The notes beneath the pieces were generated by a model. That model saw only the letters and a list, made by a program, of their open reading frames with translations. It was not told the DNA's origin and searched no databases. A stretch of 64,000 bases of DNA from RGIG8709 sp045537065 (GTDB lineage Bacteria > Bacillota > Clostridia > Monoglobales > Monoglobaceae), in NCBI GenBank assembly GCA_045537065.1, contig JAZSOT010000015.1:1-64000 (forward strand), in the 5' to 3' direction. Numbering within the stretch: position 1 is the stretch's first letter; every line of letters begins with the position of its first letter. Of this stretch, positions 17,581-25,692 are shown in pieces. A program made the position numbers and the translations under genes.

Positions 17581-18252
17581 TTGGAAAAAGAATTACATAA
17601 ATCCTATGTCTCATCTATAAATATTCCTGATGACAGCGAACATTTTTTTGACAGAGATGAAGCTTTTCATGAACATATGCTTGCATATCATTGTGCAATA
17701 AGAGAGGTTTCAACAAAGTTTCAGGTGCTTAATGACGAATTAAGTGTAAGAAATAACAGAAATCCTATTGAGACTATAAAGACCAGAATTAAATCACCTA
17801 AAAGTATAGCTAAAAAACTCAAGAAAAGAAATTATGAAGTTTCTCTTGAGTCAATGGAGAAAAACTTAAGTGATGTTGCGGGTGTCAGAATTATATGTTC
17901 GTTTATAGATGATATATATTTTATTGCAAAGCTTTTTGCAGGACAGGATGATGTTAGAGTTATTGAAATAAAGGATTATATTAAAAATCCAAAACCTAAC
18001 GGCTACAGAAGCTATCATATGATTGTTGAAATTCCTGTTTTCTTTTCAAATGAAAAGAGATATGTGAGGGTTGAAGTTCAAATCAGGACAATTGCTATGG
18101 ATTTTTGGGCTAGTCTTGAACATCAGGTTAGATATAAAAAGGATATTGAAAACCCTGAAAGTATTGAAAAACAGCTTAAGGAATGTGCAGATGTCATTAA
18201 TGCATCCGATTATAAAATGATGGATATTGCAAAGCAAATTAATATTTTATAA
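17581..18252 (+). CDS. relQ: Small alarmone synthetase, RelQ/YjbM type
   Basis: Makes (p)ppGpp from ATP and GTP or GDP without the hydrolase and regulatory domains of long Rel. The synthetase motifs are SPKSIAKKLKKR, DVAGVRIICSF, NPKPNGYRSYHMIVE and VEVQIRTIAMDFWASLEHQ. The start is TTG 17581, 9 nt after AAGGAG; ATG 17572 abuts the ribosome binding site and is too close to use. Length is 223 residues, with a C-terminal helix of the kind that supports tetramers. It stands beside HI0933-type and SLH genes. Confidence 0.94.
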   Translation: MEKELHKSYVSSINIPDDSEHFFDRDEAFHEHMLAYHCAIREVSTKFQVLNDELSVRNNRNPIETIKTRIKSPKSIAKKLKKRNYEVSLESMEKNLSDVAGVRIICSFIDDIYFIAKLFAGQDDVRVIEIKDYIKNPKPNGYRSYHMIVEIPVFFSNEKRYVRVEVQIRTIAMDFWASLEHQVRYKKDIENPESIEKQLKECADVINASDYKMMDIAKQINIL

Positions 18253-18343
18253 AATTTTTTAATTTTTTTGCAACCTTTTGTATAGTTAAAAAGTGTTAGC
18301 TATGAAAAACAAAAAATTACTCAAAAGAAAGGTAAGAGAATTT

Positions 18344-19981
18344 ATGAAAAAGTTAATTAGTATTTTAATTTGTTTAGCAATGGTATTGGGAATGTTTTCT
18401 GTTTCTGCAGATGTTTTGTCTCCTGATGAAGTTAAATTTATGCAGGCAAACGGCTACCTTAAAGGCAGAGGAAATGGATTAGAGCTTGAAAGCCTGGTTA
18501 CAAGAGCGGAAGCGTTAACACTTCTTTTAAGAACATGTGATGAAGAAGATGATGCATTAAATAACGGTGCAGATATTTCTGAAGTTGATTATGAAACTGT
18601 GTCAGGTTCATTTGTGAGAACTGAAGAAAATGGTATTGTTATTAAAGATGGGGAACAGGAACTTCTTATAACAACAGAAAATGCTGTTTTCAGAGGCGAA
18701 GATATAAGCGAACTTAAAGAAGGAAGTATTGTTTCTGCTGTTGTTTCCAAAATCAGAACAAGAAGTATTCCTGCTATGACAAATGCATATCTTGTTGTCG
18801 CATCAGATACTGTTTTTGTAAACTGTATTGAAGTTGAAAAGGTTGAAATGGAAGACGGTGTAATCAATTTATATAGTAAAGACGGAGAATTTATAGTTGT
18901 TGCTGACGAAAAAACACCTGTTTCACCATTTGCAACAAGAAATATTATGTCAATTCAGGATGTAAGTGAAAATGATAAGCTATTTGTACTTTCAGAGGTT
19001 ATGACAATGAGTCTTCCAGCGCGTATTAATCCTGTAGAAGTTATAGTTTATCAGAATGAATTTATAGTAGATGTTGAAGATAATGAAGAAATTGAAGAAG
19101 TAACAGAAGATATGTTTGATGCAGAGTCTATTGTTGGTGAATTTGTAAGTGTTGAAGAAGACGGAATTGTTATAAGAACAGAAAGCGGTCTTGTTAAGAT
19201 AGATACAGCAGATGCCATTTTAGAGGGAACTTCTGTAGATGAAGCAAAAGAAGGTAATTTGGTTTCTGCAGTTGTTTCAAAGAAACAAACAAGAAGTATC
19301 CCTGCAATTGCAAAGGGGTATGCGGTTGTTATCTCTGAAATTACCTCAGTTAAGTATATTGAGGTATCAAAAGTTGAAGTAGAAGACGGAGTTTATAAAA
19401 TATTCAGTAATGATGGCGAATTTATAGCTGTTGCAGATGAAAACACAGTTATTTCACCATATAAAACAAAGAATATTATTGCTGTTTCAGATATTTCTGA
19501 GGGAGATAAAGTATTTGTTTTAAGTGATGTTTCAACAATGAGTATTCCGGCTCAGCTTATGGCAAATAAGATAGTAGTTTTTGAAGATGAAGCTGAAACT
19601 TCAGAGGCGGTAGCCAGAGCAATTGATGTAAAACCATTTGCAAGAGAGGACAAGCACTTTAAAGACGCAGAGGGTCATTGGGCAGAAAAAATAATTAAAT
19701 ATTCTTATAAAAAAGGATATGTTGATGGAGAAAGTGAAGATACCTTTAACCCCGAGGGAAAAGTAAAAGGCAGAGAGCTTGTTAAAATGATGCTTTCAAA
19801 GGTTGGAAAAGAAGATATAACAATTGAAAATGCTTTTGAAATTGCTAAAGAGTTCGGACTTATTGCAGATGACGTTTTAGAAAATGTTGTTGAAAAAAAT
19901 GCTGAGCTTAAAAGAGATGAAGTTGCAAAACTTTGCTACAATTTAATTAAAATAATTAATCCTGAAAAAATTACAGATTAA
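18344..19981 (+). CDS. Secreted SLH-domain protein with a duplicated internal module
   Basis: A 545-residue exported protein. ATG 18344 starts a clear signal peptide (MKKLISILICLAMVLGMFSVSA); an earlier in-frame ATG at 18302 would only add a basic leader. A partial SLH-like segment follows (about 25-60). Then come two tandem, closely related modules of about 150 residues (nucleotides roughly 18600-19054 and 19131-19585), sharing VSAVVSK..TRSIPA, DGEFI.VADE and KVFVLS-like blocks. A C-terminal SLH domain begins HFKDAEGHWAEK. SLH domains bind pyruvylated wall polymers, so it should sit on the cell surface. The modules' function is unknown. Confidence 0.88.
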   Translation: MKKLISILICLAMVLGMFSVSADVLSPDEVKFMQANGYLKGRGNGLELESLVTRAEALTLLLRTCDEEDDALNNGADISEVDYETVSGSFVRTEENGIVIKDGEQELLITTENAVFRGEDISELKEGSIVSAVVSKIRTRSIPAMTNAYLVVASDTVFVNCIEVEKVEMEDGVINLYSKDGEFIVVADEKTPVSPFATRNIMSIQDVSENDKLFVLSEVMTMSLPARINPVEVIVYQNEFIVDVEDNEEIEEVTEDMFDAESIVGEFVSVEEDGIVIRTESGLVKIDTADAILEGTSVDEAKEGNLVSAVVSKKQTRSIPAIAKGYAVVISEITSVKYIEVSKVEVEDGVYKIFSNDGEFIAVADENTVISPYKTKNIIAVSDISEGDKVFVLSDVSTMSIPAQLMANKIVVFEDEAETSEAVARAIDVKPFAREDKHFKDAEGHWAEKIIKYSYKKGYVDGESEDTFNPEGKVKGRELVKMMLSKVGKEDITIENAFEIAKEFGLIADDVLENVVEKNAELKRDEVAKLCYNLIKIINPEKITD

Positions 19982-19994
19982 TTGATAAAAAAGC

Positions 19995-20023
19995 TTGACA
20001 AAACAAAATAAGTAGTGTAGAAT
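19995..20023 (+). promoter_or_regulatory. Sigma-A promoter for ylxM-ffh-rpsP operon
   Basis: Perfect TTGACA at 19995-20000, a 17-nt spacer and TAGAAT at 20018-20023 preceded by TG. Transcription should start near 20030. The -10 overlaps the 5' arm of the hairpin at 20021. Confidence 0.82.
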
Positions 20024-20062
20024 AATAATGTAAAGTGTTTTTGCTTTACATTATTATTTTTT
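20021..20062 (+). terminator. Terminator of the SLH gene, overlapping the ylxM promoter
   Basis: A perfect 15-bp inverted repeat (arms 20021-20035 and 20044-20058), loop of 8 nt, ending in a T run. It is a strong terminator for transcripts arriving from the SLH gene. RNA begun at the promoter above would contain only about the inner 6 bp of the stem. Confidence 0.8.
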
Positions 20063-20075
20063 CGGGAGATAATAT

Positions 20076-20447
20076 ATGGAAAAGAATGTAGAAATTACTT
20101 TGCTTTATGATATATATGGAAATATGCTGACCGAAAAACAAGCAGAAGCAATTGAACTTTATTATAATGATGATTTATCCCTTGCAGAAATTGCGGATAT
20201 TGCAGGAATTAGCAGACAAGGTGTCAGGGATAATATAAAAAGAGCAGAAAATGTTTTATATGATGTTGAAGAAAAGCTTGGTATTGCAAACAGGTTTTTG
20301 AAAATTAAAAAGAAACTTTCTGAAATAGATAATATTATTATTGACATAGAAAAGTCACCTGATATTAAATTTTTATCTGACGATATTAAGCGTAAGATAA
20401 ATAATATACTCGGTATTATTAGTGAAATAAATCTTGAAAATTCTTAA
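20076..20447 (+). CDS. ylxM: YlxM-type helix-turn-helix protein, UPF0122
   Basis: A 123-residue helical protein with a sigma-region-4-like HTH (LTEKQAEAIELYYNDDLSLAEIA, IAGISRQGVRDNIKRAE). The family is almost always beside ffh or ftsY and has been linked to signal recognition particle function. GGGAG precedes ATG 20076, and ffh begins 14 nt downstream. DNA-binding regulation versus SRP assistance cannot be decided from sequence. Confidence 0.93.
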   Translation: MEKNVEITLLYDIYGNMLTEKQAEAIELYYNDDLSLAEIADIAGISRQGVRDNIKRAENVLYDVEEKLGIANRFLKIKKKLSEIDNIIIDIEKSPDIKFLSDDIKRKINNILGIISEINLENS

Positions 20448-20461
20448 AAGGAGCTGATTTT

Positions 20462-21820
20462 ATGGCTTTTGAAAGCTTATCAACAAAACTTCAAAGTGCG
20501 TTTAAAAAGCTACGCAGTAAGGGTAAAATCAGTGAAAGCGATTTAAAAGATGCAATGCGAGAGGTTAAGCTTGCACTTTTGGAAGCGGATGTTAATTTCA
20601 AAGTTGTTAAGGATTTTATTAAAACTATAACAGAACGTGCTGTAGGCAGTGAGGTTATGGAGTCTTTAACTCCTGCGCAACAGATTATAAAAATCGTTAA
20701 CGAAGAACTTATTAATCTTATGGGAGCAGTTGCTGAGAAGATAAATATTTCTTCAAAACCGCCTACTGTTATTATGATGGTTGGTCTTCAGGGGGCAGGT
20801 AAAACAACGACCGCCGCAAAGCTTGGAGGAAATTTAAAAAAACAAGGTAAAAGACCACTTCTTTGTGCGTGCGATGTCTATAGACCTGCGGCTATCAAGC
20901 AGCTTGAAGTTGTTGCATCCCAATTAGAACTCCCTGTCTTTAAAATAGAGGAATCAAAAGACCCTTTGAAAATTGCAAAGGAAGCTTATGAACATGCGAA
21001 GCTCCACTCAAATGATATTTTGATTATAGATACGGCAGGAAGACTTCACGTTGATGATGAATTAATGGAAGAACTTGAGAGTATAAAAGAAAATATTCCG
21101 CTTGCAGAAATTCTACTTGTTGTTGATGCAATGACAGGTCAGGATGCTGTTAATGTCGCTGAAGCTTTTAATCAAAGACTTGATATAACAGGTGTTGTTT
21201 TAACAAAGCTTGATGGTGATACAAGAGGTGGTGCTGCGCTTTCTGTCAGGGCCGTAACCGGTAAACCAATTAAGTTTTGTGGTATGGGTGAAAAACTTAA
21301 CGACCTTGAGGTGTTCCATCCTGAACGAATGGCATCCAGAATTCTTGGTATGGGTGATATGCTTAGTCTTATTGAAAAGGCTGAACAGGCATTTGATGAA
21401 AAAAAGGCAATGGAACTTCAGGAAAAAATGCGTTCCCAGACTTTCACCTATAGTGATTTTCTTGACCAGATGCAGCAGATAAAGAAAATGGGTCCGTTAA
21501 ATCAGCTTATGGGAATGATTCCGGGAATGGATACAAAGGCTCTTGAAAATGCTGATATTGACGAAAGAAAGCTATCTCATATTGAGGCGATTATTCAGTC
21601 TATGACAAAAAATGAAAGAGAAAATCAGGTTAAGCTTATTCCAAAGCGAAGGGAAAGAATTGCAAAGGGAAGTGGAACCACGATTGCAGAAGTTAATGCA
21701 TTGGTTAAGCAGTTTGAACAGATGCAGAAAATGATGAAACAACTAAGTGGCGGCAAAATGGCAAAGCAGCTTGGCAAAATGAAAAAAATGGGAAGAATGG
21801 GCGGTTTTCCGTTCAGATAA
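20462..21820 (+). CDS. ffh: Signal recognition particle protein Ffh
   Basis: SRP54 GTPase that delivers nascent membrane proteins to FtsY. N domain about 1-90; G domain with GLQGAGKTTTAAKL, DVYRPAA, DTAGRL and TKLDGDTRGG; a Met-rich M domain from about residue 300 that binds 4.5S RNA and signal sequences, ending in a Gly/Met/Lys-rich tail. Length 452 residues is normal. AAGGAG precedes the ATG. No 4.5S RNA gene or ftsY is visible in the window. Confidence 0.98.
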   Translation: MAFESLSTKLQSAFKKLRSKGKISESDLKDAMREVKLALLEADVNFKVVKDFIKTITERAVGSEVMESLTPAQQIIKIVNEELINLMGAVAEKINISSKPPTVIMMVGLQGAGKTTTAAKLGGNLKKQGKRPLLCACDVYRPAAIKQLEVVASQLELPVFKIEESKDPLKIAKEAYEHAKLHSNDILIIDTAGRLHVDDELMEELESIKENIPLAEILLVVDAMTGQDAVNVAEAFNQRLDITGVVLTKLDGDTRGGAALSVRAVTGKPIKFCGMGEKLNDLEVFHPERMASRILGMGDMLSLIEKAEQAFDEKKAMELQEKMRSQTFTYSDFLDQMQQIKKMGPLNQLMGMIPGMDTKALENADIDERKLSHIEAIIQSMTKNERENQVKLIPKRRERIAKGSGTTIAEVNALVKQFEQMQKMMKQLSGGKMAKQLGKMKKMGRMGGFPFR

Positions 21821-21862
21821 ATAAAAAAATAATTAAATAATATATATTTGGAGGTAATTATT

Positions 21863-22105
21863 ATGGCAGTAAAAATTCGTTTAAGAAGAATGGGAGCAAA
21901 GAAAGCACCTTTTTATCGTGTGGTTGTTGCAGATTCAAGATATCCTCGCGATGGCAGATTCATTGAAGAGGTTGGAACATACAATCCTTTAACAGAACCT
22001 GCTGCATTCAACGTTGATGCTGAAAAAGTTCAGAAATGGATTTCTAATGGTGCTCAGCCAACAGATACTGTTAAACGTTTACTTAAAAATAAAGGTATTA
22101 TCTAA
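21863..22105 (+). CDS. rpsP: 30S ribosomal protein S16
   Basis: An 80-residue ribosomal protein beginning MAVKIRLRRMGAKKAPFYR, the universal S16 start, with the conserved RDGRFIEEVGTYNP. ATG 21863 follows GGAGGT at 21850-21855; an in-frame upstream ATG at 21848 would put the ribosome binding site inside the gene and is rejected. Part of ffh-rpsP-khpA-rimM-trmD. Confidence 0.98.
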   Translation: MAVKIRLRRMGAKKAPFYRVVVADSRYPRDGRFIEEVGTYNPLTEPAAFNVDAEKVQKWISNGAQPTDTVKRLLKNKGII

Positions 22106-22132
22106 TTTTTGAGTGAATCAGAGGCGAGTATT

Positions 22133-22360
22133 ATGAAAGAACTTTTAGAATTTATTGCTAAGGCTATGGTATCTGATCCTGATGCTGTTGTTGTTAAAGA
22201 AACTGTAAATGAAAATTCAGTTACTTTAGAGCTTCACGTTGGTGAGAATGATATGGGCAAAGTTATTGGAAAACAGGGACGAATTGCAAAAGCAATTAGA
22301 ACTGTTGTTAAAGCAGCCGCAAATCACGAAAATAAACGTGTTACGGTTGAAATAGTGTAG
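22133..22360 (+). CDS. khpA: KH-domain RNA-binding protein KhpA
   Basis: A 75-residue single KH domain with GKVIGKQGRIAKAIR carrying the GxxG RNA loop. In other Firmicutes it pairs with KhpB/Jag and affects cell size and small-RNA or mRNA binding. AGAGGCGAG positions ATG 22133; a TTG at 22109 would give an atypical extension. It sits between rpsP and rimM as usual. Confidence 0.95.
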   Translation: MKELLEFIAKAMVSDPDAVVVKETVNENSVTLELHVGENDMGKVIGKQGRIAKAIRTVVKAAANHENKRVTVEIV

Positions 22361-22414
22361 TTTTACCATTTAAGAAGTGGGGACTGCTTTAGCAGTCCTC
22401 ATTTGTGCTACACT
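22354..22414 (+). other. Nested inverted repeats between khpA and rimM
   Basis: An inner 9-bp stem (22379-22387 with 22392-22400, loop TTTA) is enclosed by a second pair, AGTGTAG (22354-22360, including the khpA stop) and CTACACT (22408-22414). The inner hairpin is followed by ATTTG, not a T run, so it looks more like an RNA structure or weak terminator than a full stop. rimM begins 31 nt after. Confidence 0.55.
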
Positions 22415-22444
22415 AAAGATATGTATATAAATCGAGGTATAATT

Positions 22445-22960
22445 ATGCAGGATTCTTTATTGGAAATTGGAAAAATAACAAATACGCACGCATTGAAAGG
22501 TGAAATGAAAATTATGCCTTGGTGCGATGATCCTGAAATTTTTAATGAACTGGATTATTTGTTAATTAATGATAAGGAATATGAAATTGAAAGATCAAGA
22601 ATTCATAAGGGAATGGTAATCGTTAAGCTTTTTGATGTTGACAGTATAAACGATGCCGAACTTTTAAGAAATTCTGTTGTTTATGTTGAAAGAAATCAAC
22701 TTGGAGAATTGCCTCCGGGTGTTTACTATATAAAAGATTTGCTTGGCTCAAGTGTTGAAACTGAAGATGGTAAGTTTTTAGGTGTAATAGATGATGTTAT
22801 TAAAACAGGGAGTAATGATGTTTATCAGCTTAATAAAACAAAAAGCGGAAAACCAATCCTTATTCCTGTTCTTCCTGAAACTATTATAAATGTTGATGTT
22901 TCTAATAAACTTGTTAAGGTTAAGCTCCTAAAAGGTTTGGTTGATGAAAATGAGATTTGA
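22445..22960 (+). CDS. rimM: Ribosome maturation factor RimM
   Basis: Assists 30S head assembly near protein S19. N-terminal RimM domain (LEIGKITNTHALKGEMKI) and C-terminal PRC-barrel domain (LLGSSVETEDGKFLGVIDDVI, later ILIPVLPETI). Length 171 residues from ATG 22445, which follows CGAGGT; a longer start at 22403 lies within the hairpin region and is unlikely. Its end overlaps trmD by 17 nt. Confidence 0.95.
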   Translation: MQDSLLEIGKITNTHALKGEMKIMPWCDDPEIFNELDYLLINDKEYEIERSRIHKGMVIVKLFDVDSINDAELLRNSVVYVERNQLGELPPGVYYIKDLLGSSVETEDGKFLGVIDDVIKTGSNDVYQLNKTKSGKPILIPVLPETIINVDVSNKLVKVKLLKGLVDENEI

Positions 22961-23681
22961 TGTTTTAACTCTTTTTCCTGAAATGATTTCTAATGTTTTA
23001 CGTGAGAGTGTTATCGGGCGAGCAATTGAAAAAGGTATAATAGAGCTTAATTGTGTTCAGATAAGAGATTTTGCATTTAATAAACATAGACAGGTTGACG
23101 ATTATCCATATGGCGGTGGCATGGGAATGGTTATGCAGGCAGAACCGATTTTCAGGGCATACGAGTCTGTTACAAAAGATTTGAACTATAAGCCATATAC
23201 GGTTTATATGTCACCTCAGGGAAGAGTATTCAGGCAATCTGTTGCAAAAAAACTTTCTAAGCTTAAACATATCGTTATTCTGTGCGGACATTATGAGGGT
23301 GTTGATCAGAGAGTGCTTGACAAAATTGTTGATGCAGAAATTTCCATTGGAGATTTTGTTTTGACAGGCGGAGAAATTGCGGCAACTGCCGTTATTGATG
23401 CAACATCAAGAATGATTGAAGGTGTTCTTAAGGAAGAGGACTCGTATTCCGATGAATCTCATTATAATGGGCTTTTGGAATACCCCCAATACACAAGACC
23501 GGCTATTTGGGACGGAAGAGAAGTTCCTGAAACTTTGCTTTCGGGAAATCATAAACTTATTTCCGAATGGAAAAGAGAAAAAGCTATTGAAACTACATTC
23601 AGAAAAAGAAGAGGAATGTTATCAAAAATCAAATTATCAGACAAAGAGAAAGCATTTGTTAATGAATTGAAAACAAAATAA
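22944..23681 (+). CDS. trmD: tRNA (guanine-N1)-methyltransferase TrmD
   Basis: Methylates G37 of tRNAs to prevent frameshifting. The knotted SPOUT fold is shown by MRFDVLTLFPEM, YGGGMGMVMQAEP, ILCGHYEGVDQR and EISIGDFVLTGGE. ATG 22944 lies 8 nt after AAAAGG; ATG 22950 is an alternative two codons in, nearer the usual family start. About 245 residues. rplS, which normally follows trmD, is absent; a promoter and an unrelated gene come next. Confidence 0.96.
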   Translation: MKMRFDVLTLFPEMISNVLRESVIGRAIEKGIIELNCVQIRDFAFNKHRQVDDYPYGGGMGMVMQAEPIFRAYESVTKDLNYKPYTVYMSPQGRVFRQSVAKKLSKLKHIVILCGHYEGVDQRVLDKIVDAEISIGDFVLTGGEIAATAVIDATSRMIEGVLKEEDSYSDESHYNGLLEYPQYTRPAIWDGREVPETLLSGNHKLISEWKREKAIETTFRKRRGMLSKIKLSDKEKAFVNELKTK

Positions 23682-23688
23682 ATTTTTA

Positions 23689-23717
23689 TTGTTTTTTGTC
23701 TTTTATTATGATATAAT
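23689..23717 (+). promoter_or_regulatory. Promoter for the zinc-ribbon/propeller gene and nadD-leuS group
   Basis: TTGTTT at 23689-23694, 17-nt spacer, perfect TATAAT at 23712-23717. It starts only 8 nt after the trmD stop. Transcription would begin around 23724, some 30 nt before the ATG. Confidence 0.75.
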
Positions 23718-23752
23718 TTTTTTATAAATATTTATAAGAGGAGGCGACCTAT

Positions 23753-25681
23753 ATGAAATGTCCAAGCTGTGGTGCTGACCTGACGAATGATGTTATTAAA
23801 TGTCCTTTTTGTAAGGAGATTTTAAACGGAGCAGATAATCCAAAATTAGATAAATGTGATTTTAAATATACAATTACTTCAGAGGCTGATATGGATTTGC
23901 TTAAGAAGACGATGGAAGATTCTTTTAAGAAACCAAAACTTAGAAAGAAGATAGTGTTTAAGGGTTTTAAAAGGATAAAAATCAGAAAAAAATCAAGAAA
24001 AAAAATAAACAGACAGGAATCTTCTGTAAAAAGGGTAAAGAACGAAATTAAGGGGTTAAAACCTCAAACAAAAATGAATATAGCATTTTTTGGAGCTATA
24101 GCGGTTATTATTCTTCTTATTGCTTTTATCACTATGGGAATCGGTGCATTTGTCAACAGAGACAGAGAAATCACACCTATAGTTTATACTAAGGATAACT
24201 CTATGTATCTGAATATAGGTAAAAAACCTGTGCTTTTGACAGAAAATGTCGTTGATATGAATTCTGTTGATAATATTGGTGAACTAAGTCTGTCTCAGCA
24301 GATAGAAAATAAGAATATTATAAAAAATTCTGAAAACGGAATGTACACCTATTATTTTGAAAACTACGACCTCAAGGGAAACAGCGGTAGCCTAATCAGA
24401 ATTTTTAACGGTAGAAAGAAGAAAGTTGTTTCAACGAGTGTTCATAATTCATATATTTTATCACCTGACGGAAAAGCTGTTTTGTTTTTACAGAGTGCGG
24501 ACGAAAATGGCGATATGGGAAATTTATGTTATTGGAACGACAGTATGAAAGAGCCACTACGAATTGCTGTTGATATTGATAAGGAAACATTTATCTTCTC
24601 ATCAAAGGGAGATGCTGTTTACTACATAAGAAACTATAATTACGCTGAAAAGGGCGGAGATTTATGTTTCTTTGATATTAATACATCTGAAACAGAAAGC
24701 GTTGTTCTTGATTCAAATGTTAAATCAATTATCGGCACAGATAATAAAGGCAAAAAGCTTATATATTCAAAAGCTGTTGATAAATCTGATACAGTGTATG
24801 ATATATATGTAAAAGATGGAAATACTGATAGAATAAAGATTTTTGATAAAGCTGTCAAAAAGCCCGTTTTTGCAAAAGAAAAGGATAATATGCTTGTTTA
24901 TGGATATAATGACGACAAGTATTTTGGACTTTATGATATAAGCCTTTCAAATTATAAGAGTAATAAAATTGCGTCTCAAATCACAACAATAATAAAAGCC
25001 AGTGATGATTTTAAGAAAATTTTATTTAATAAGGTTTATGACAATAATACTATTGATTGTTATGTTTATATTGAAGGACAAAAGACATTTAAAATTGCAG
25101 AAAACGTCAGAACAGTTCCCTCTCAGTATAATAATGCAAATCAATTTTCTGTAAGTGATGATTTTATGTCTGCAGCTTATGTGTCAGGATTTGACAGAGA
25201 AAGAGTTGGTGGAAAGCTATATTCATCTGTTATTAAAGACGGGGAATGTGTTAAAACAGAGATTGCAGATGATGTTTATCTATGCCGAATTTCACCTGAT
25301 GGCAAAAATATTATTTACGGAAAAGATTTCAGTAAGTCAAGATTAGTATTTGATTTATATTTGTATAAAAAAGGAAATAGCAGCCTTATTGAAGAGGGTA
25401 TTGATAAATCTTTCTTTGGAATTTCAAAAGATAGAGAAAAGATTGCATATATAAATAATTTTGATGTTAATGGTTTTTATGGAACATTAAGTATTATCAA
25501 CGTTGATGGAGACAAACTATATAGTGTTGAAAAATCAGGAGCATTTTCCTGCATAGGAGAAAATGGAGTTATATACTTTGAGGAATATAATGTGGATGAT
25601 GATTCCTGGACAATTTCTTATGTAGAGAAAAGGAAAAAGAAGATTGTTGACAGCGGAGTTGATGGCTTAGTTCTTTACTAG
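23753..25681 (+). CDS. Zinc-ribbon, single-pass membrane protein with a propeller-like extracytoplasmic domain
   Basis: Not recognised as a named gene. Of 642 residues, the first 25 form a zinc ribbon (CPSCG and CPFCK pairs), followed by a very basic segment (about 60-100, many Lys/Arg), one transmembrane helix (about 109-133) and a large beta-rich region with repeating blocks such as LSPDGKAVLFLQS and ISPDGKNIIYGK. The blocks resemble TolB/WD40-like propeller blades. The predicted topology is zinc ribbon inside and propeller outside. GAGGAGG precedes ATG 23753, and nadD follows immediately. A sensor or scaffold role is only a guess. Confidence 0.7.
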   Translation: MKCPSCGADLTNDVIKCPFCKEILNGADNPKLDKCDFKYTITSEADMDLLKKTMEDSFKKPKLRKKIVFKGFKRIKIRKKSRKKINRQESSVKRVKNEIKGLKPQTKMNIAFFGAIAVIILLIAFITMGIGAFVNRDREITPIVYTKDNSMYLNIGKKPVLLTENVVDMNSVDNIGELSLSQQIENKNIIKNSENGMYTYYFENYDLKGNSGSLIRIFNGRKKKVVSTSVHNSYILSPDGKAVLFLQSADENGDMGNLCYWNDSMKEPLRIAVDIDKETFIFSSKGDAVYYIRNYNYAEKGGDLCFFDINTSETESVVLDSNVKSIIGTDNKGKKLIYSKAVDKSDTVYDIYVKDGNTDRIKIFDKAVKKPVFAKEKDNMLVYGYNDDKYFGLYDISLSNYKSNKIASQITTIIKASDDFKKILFNKVYDNNTIDCYVYIEGQKTFKIAENVRTVPSQYNNANQFSVSDDFMSAAYVSGFDRERVGGKLYSSVIKDGECVKTEIADDVYLCRISPDGKNIIYGKDFSKSRLVFDLYLYKKGNSSLIEEGIDKSFFGISKDREKIAYINNFDVNGFYGTLSIINVDGDKLYSVEKSGAFSCIGENGVIYFEEYNVDDDSWTISYVEKRKKKIVDSGVDGLVLY

Positions 25682-25692
25682 GAGTGGTTTAT

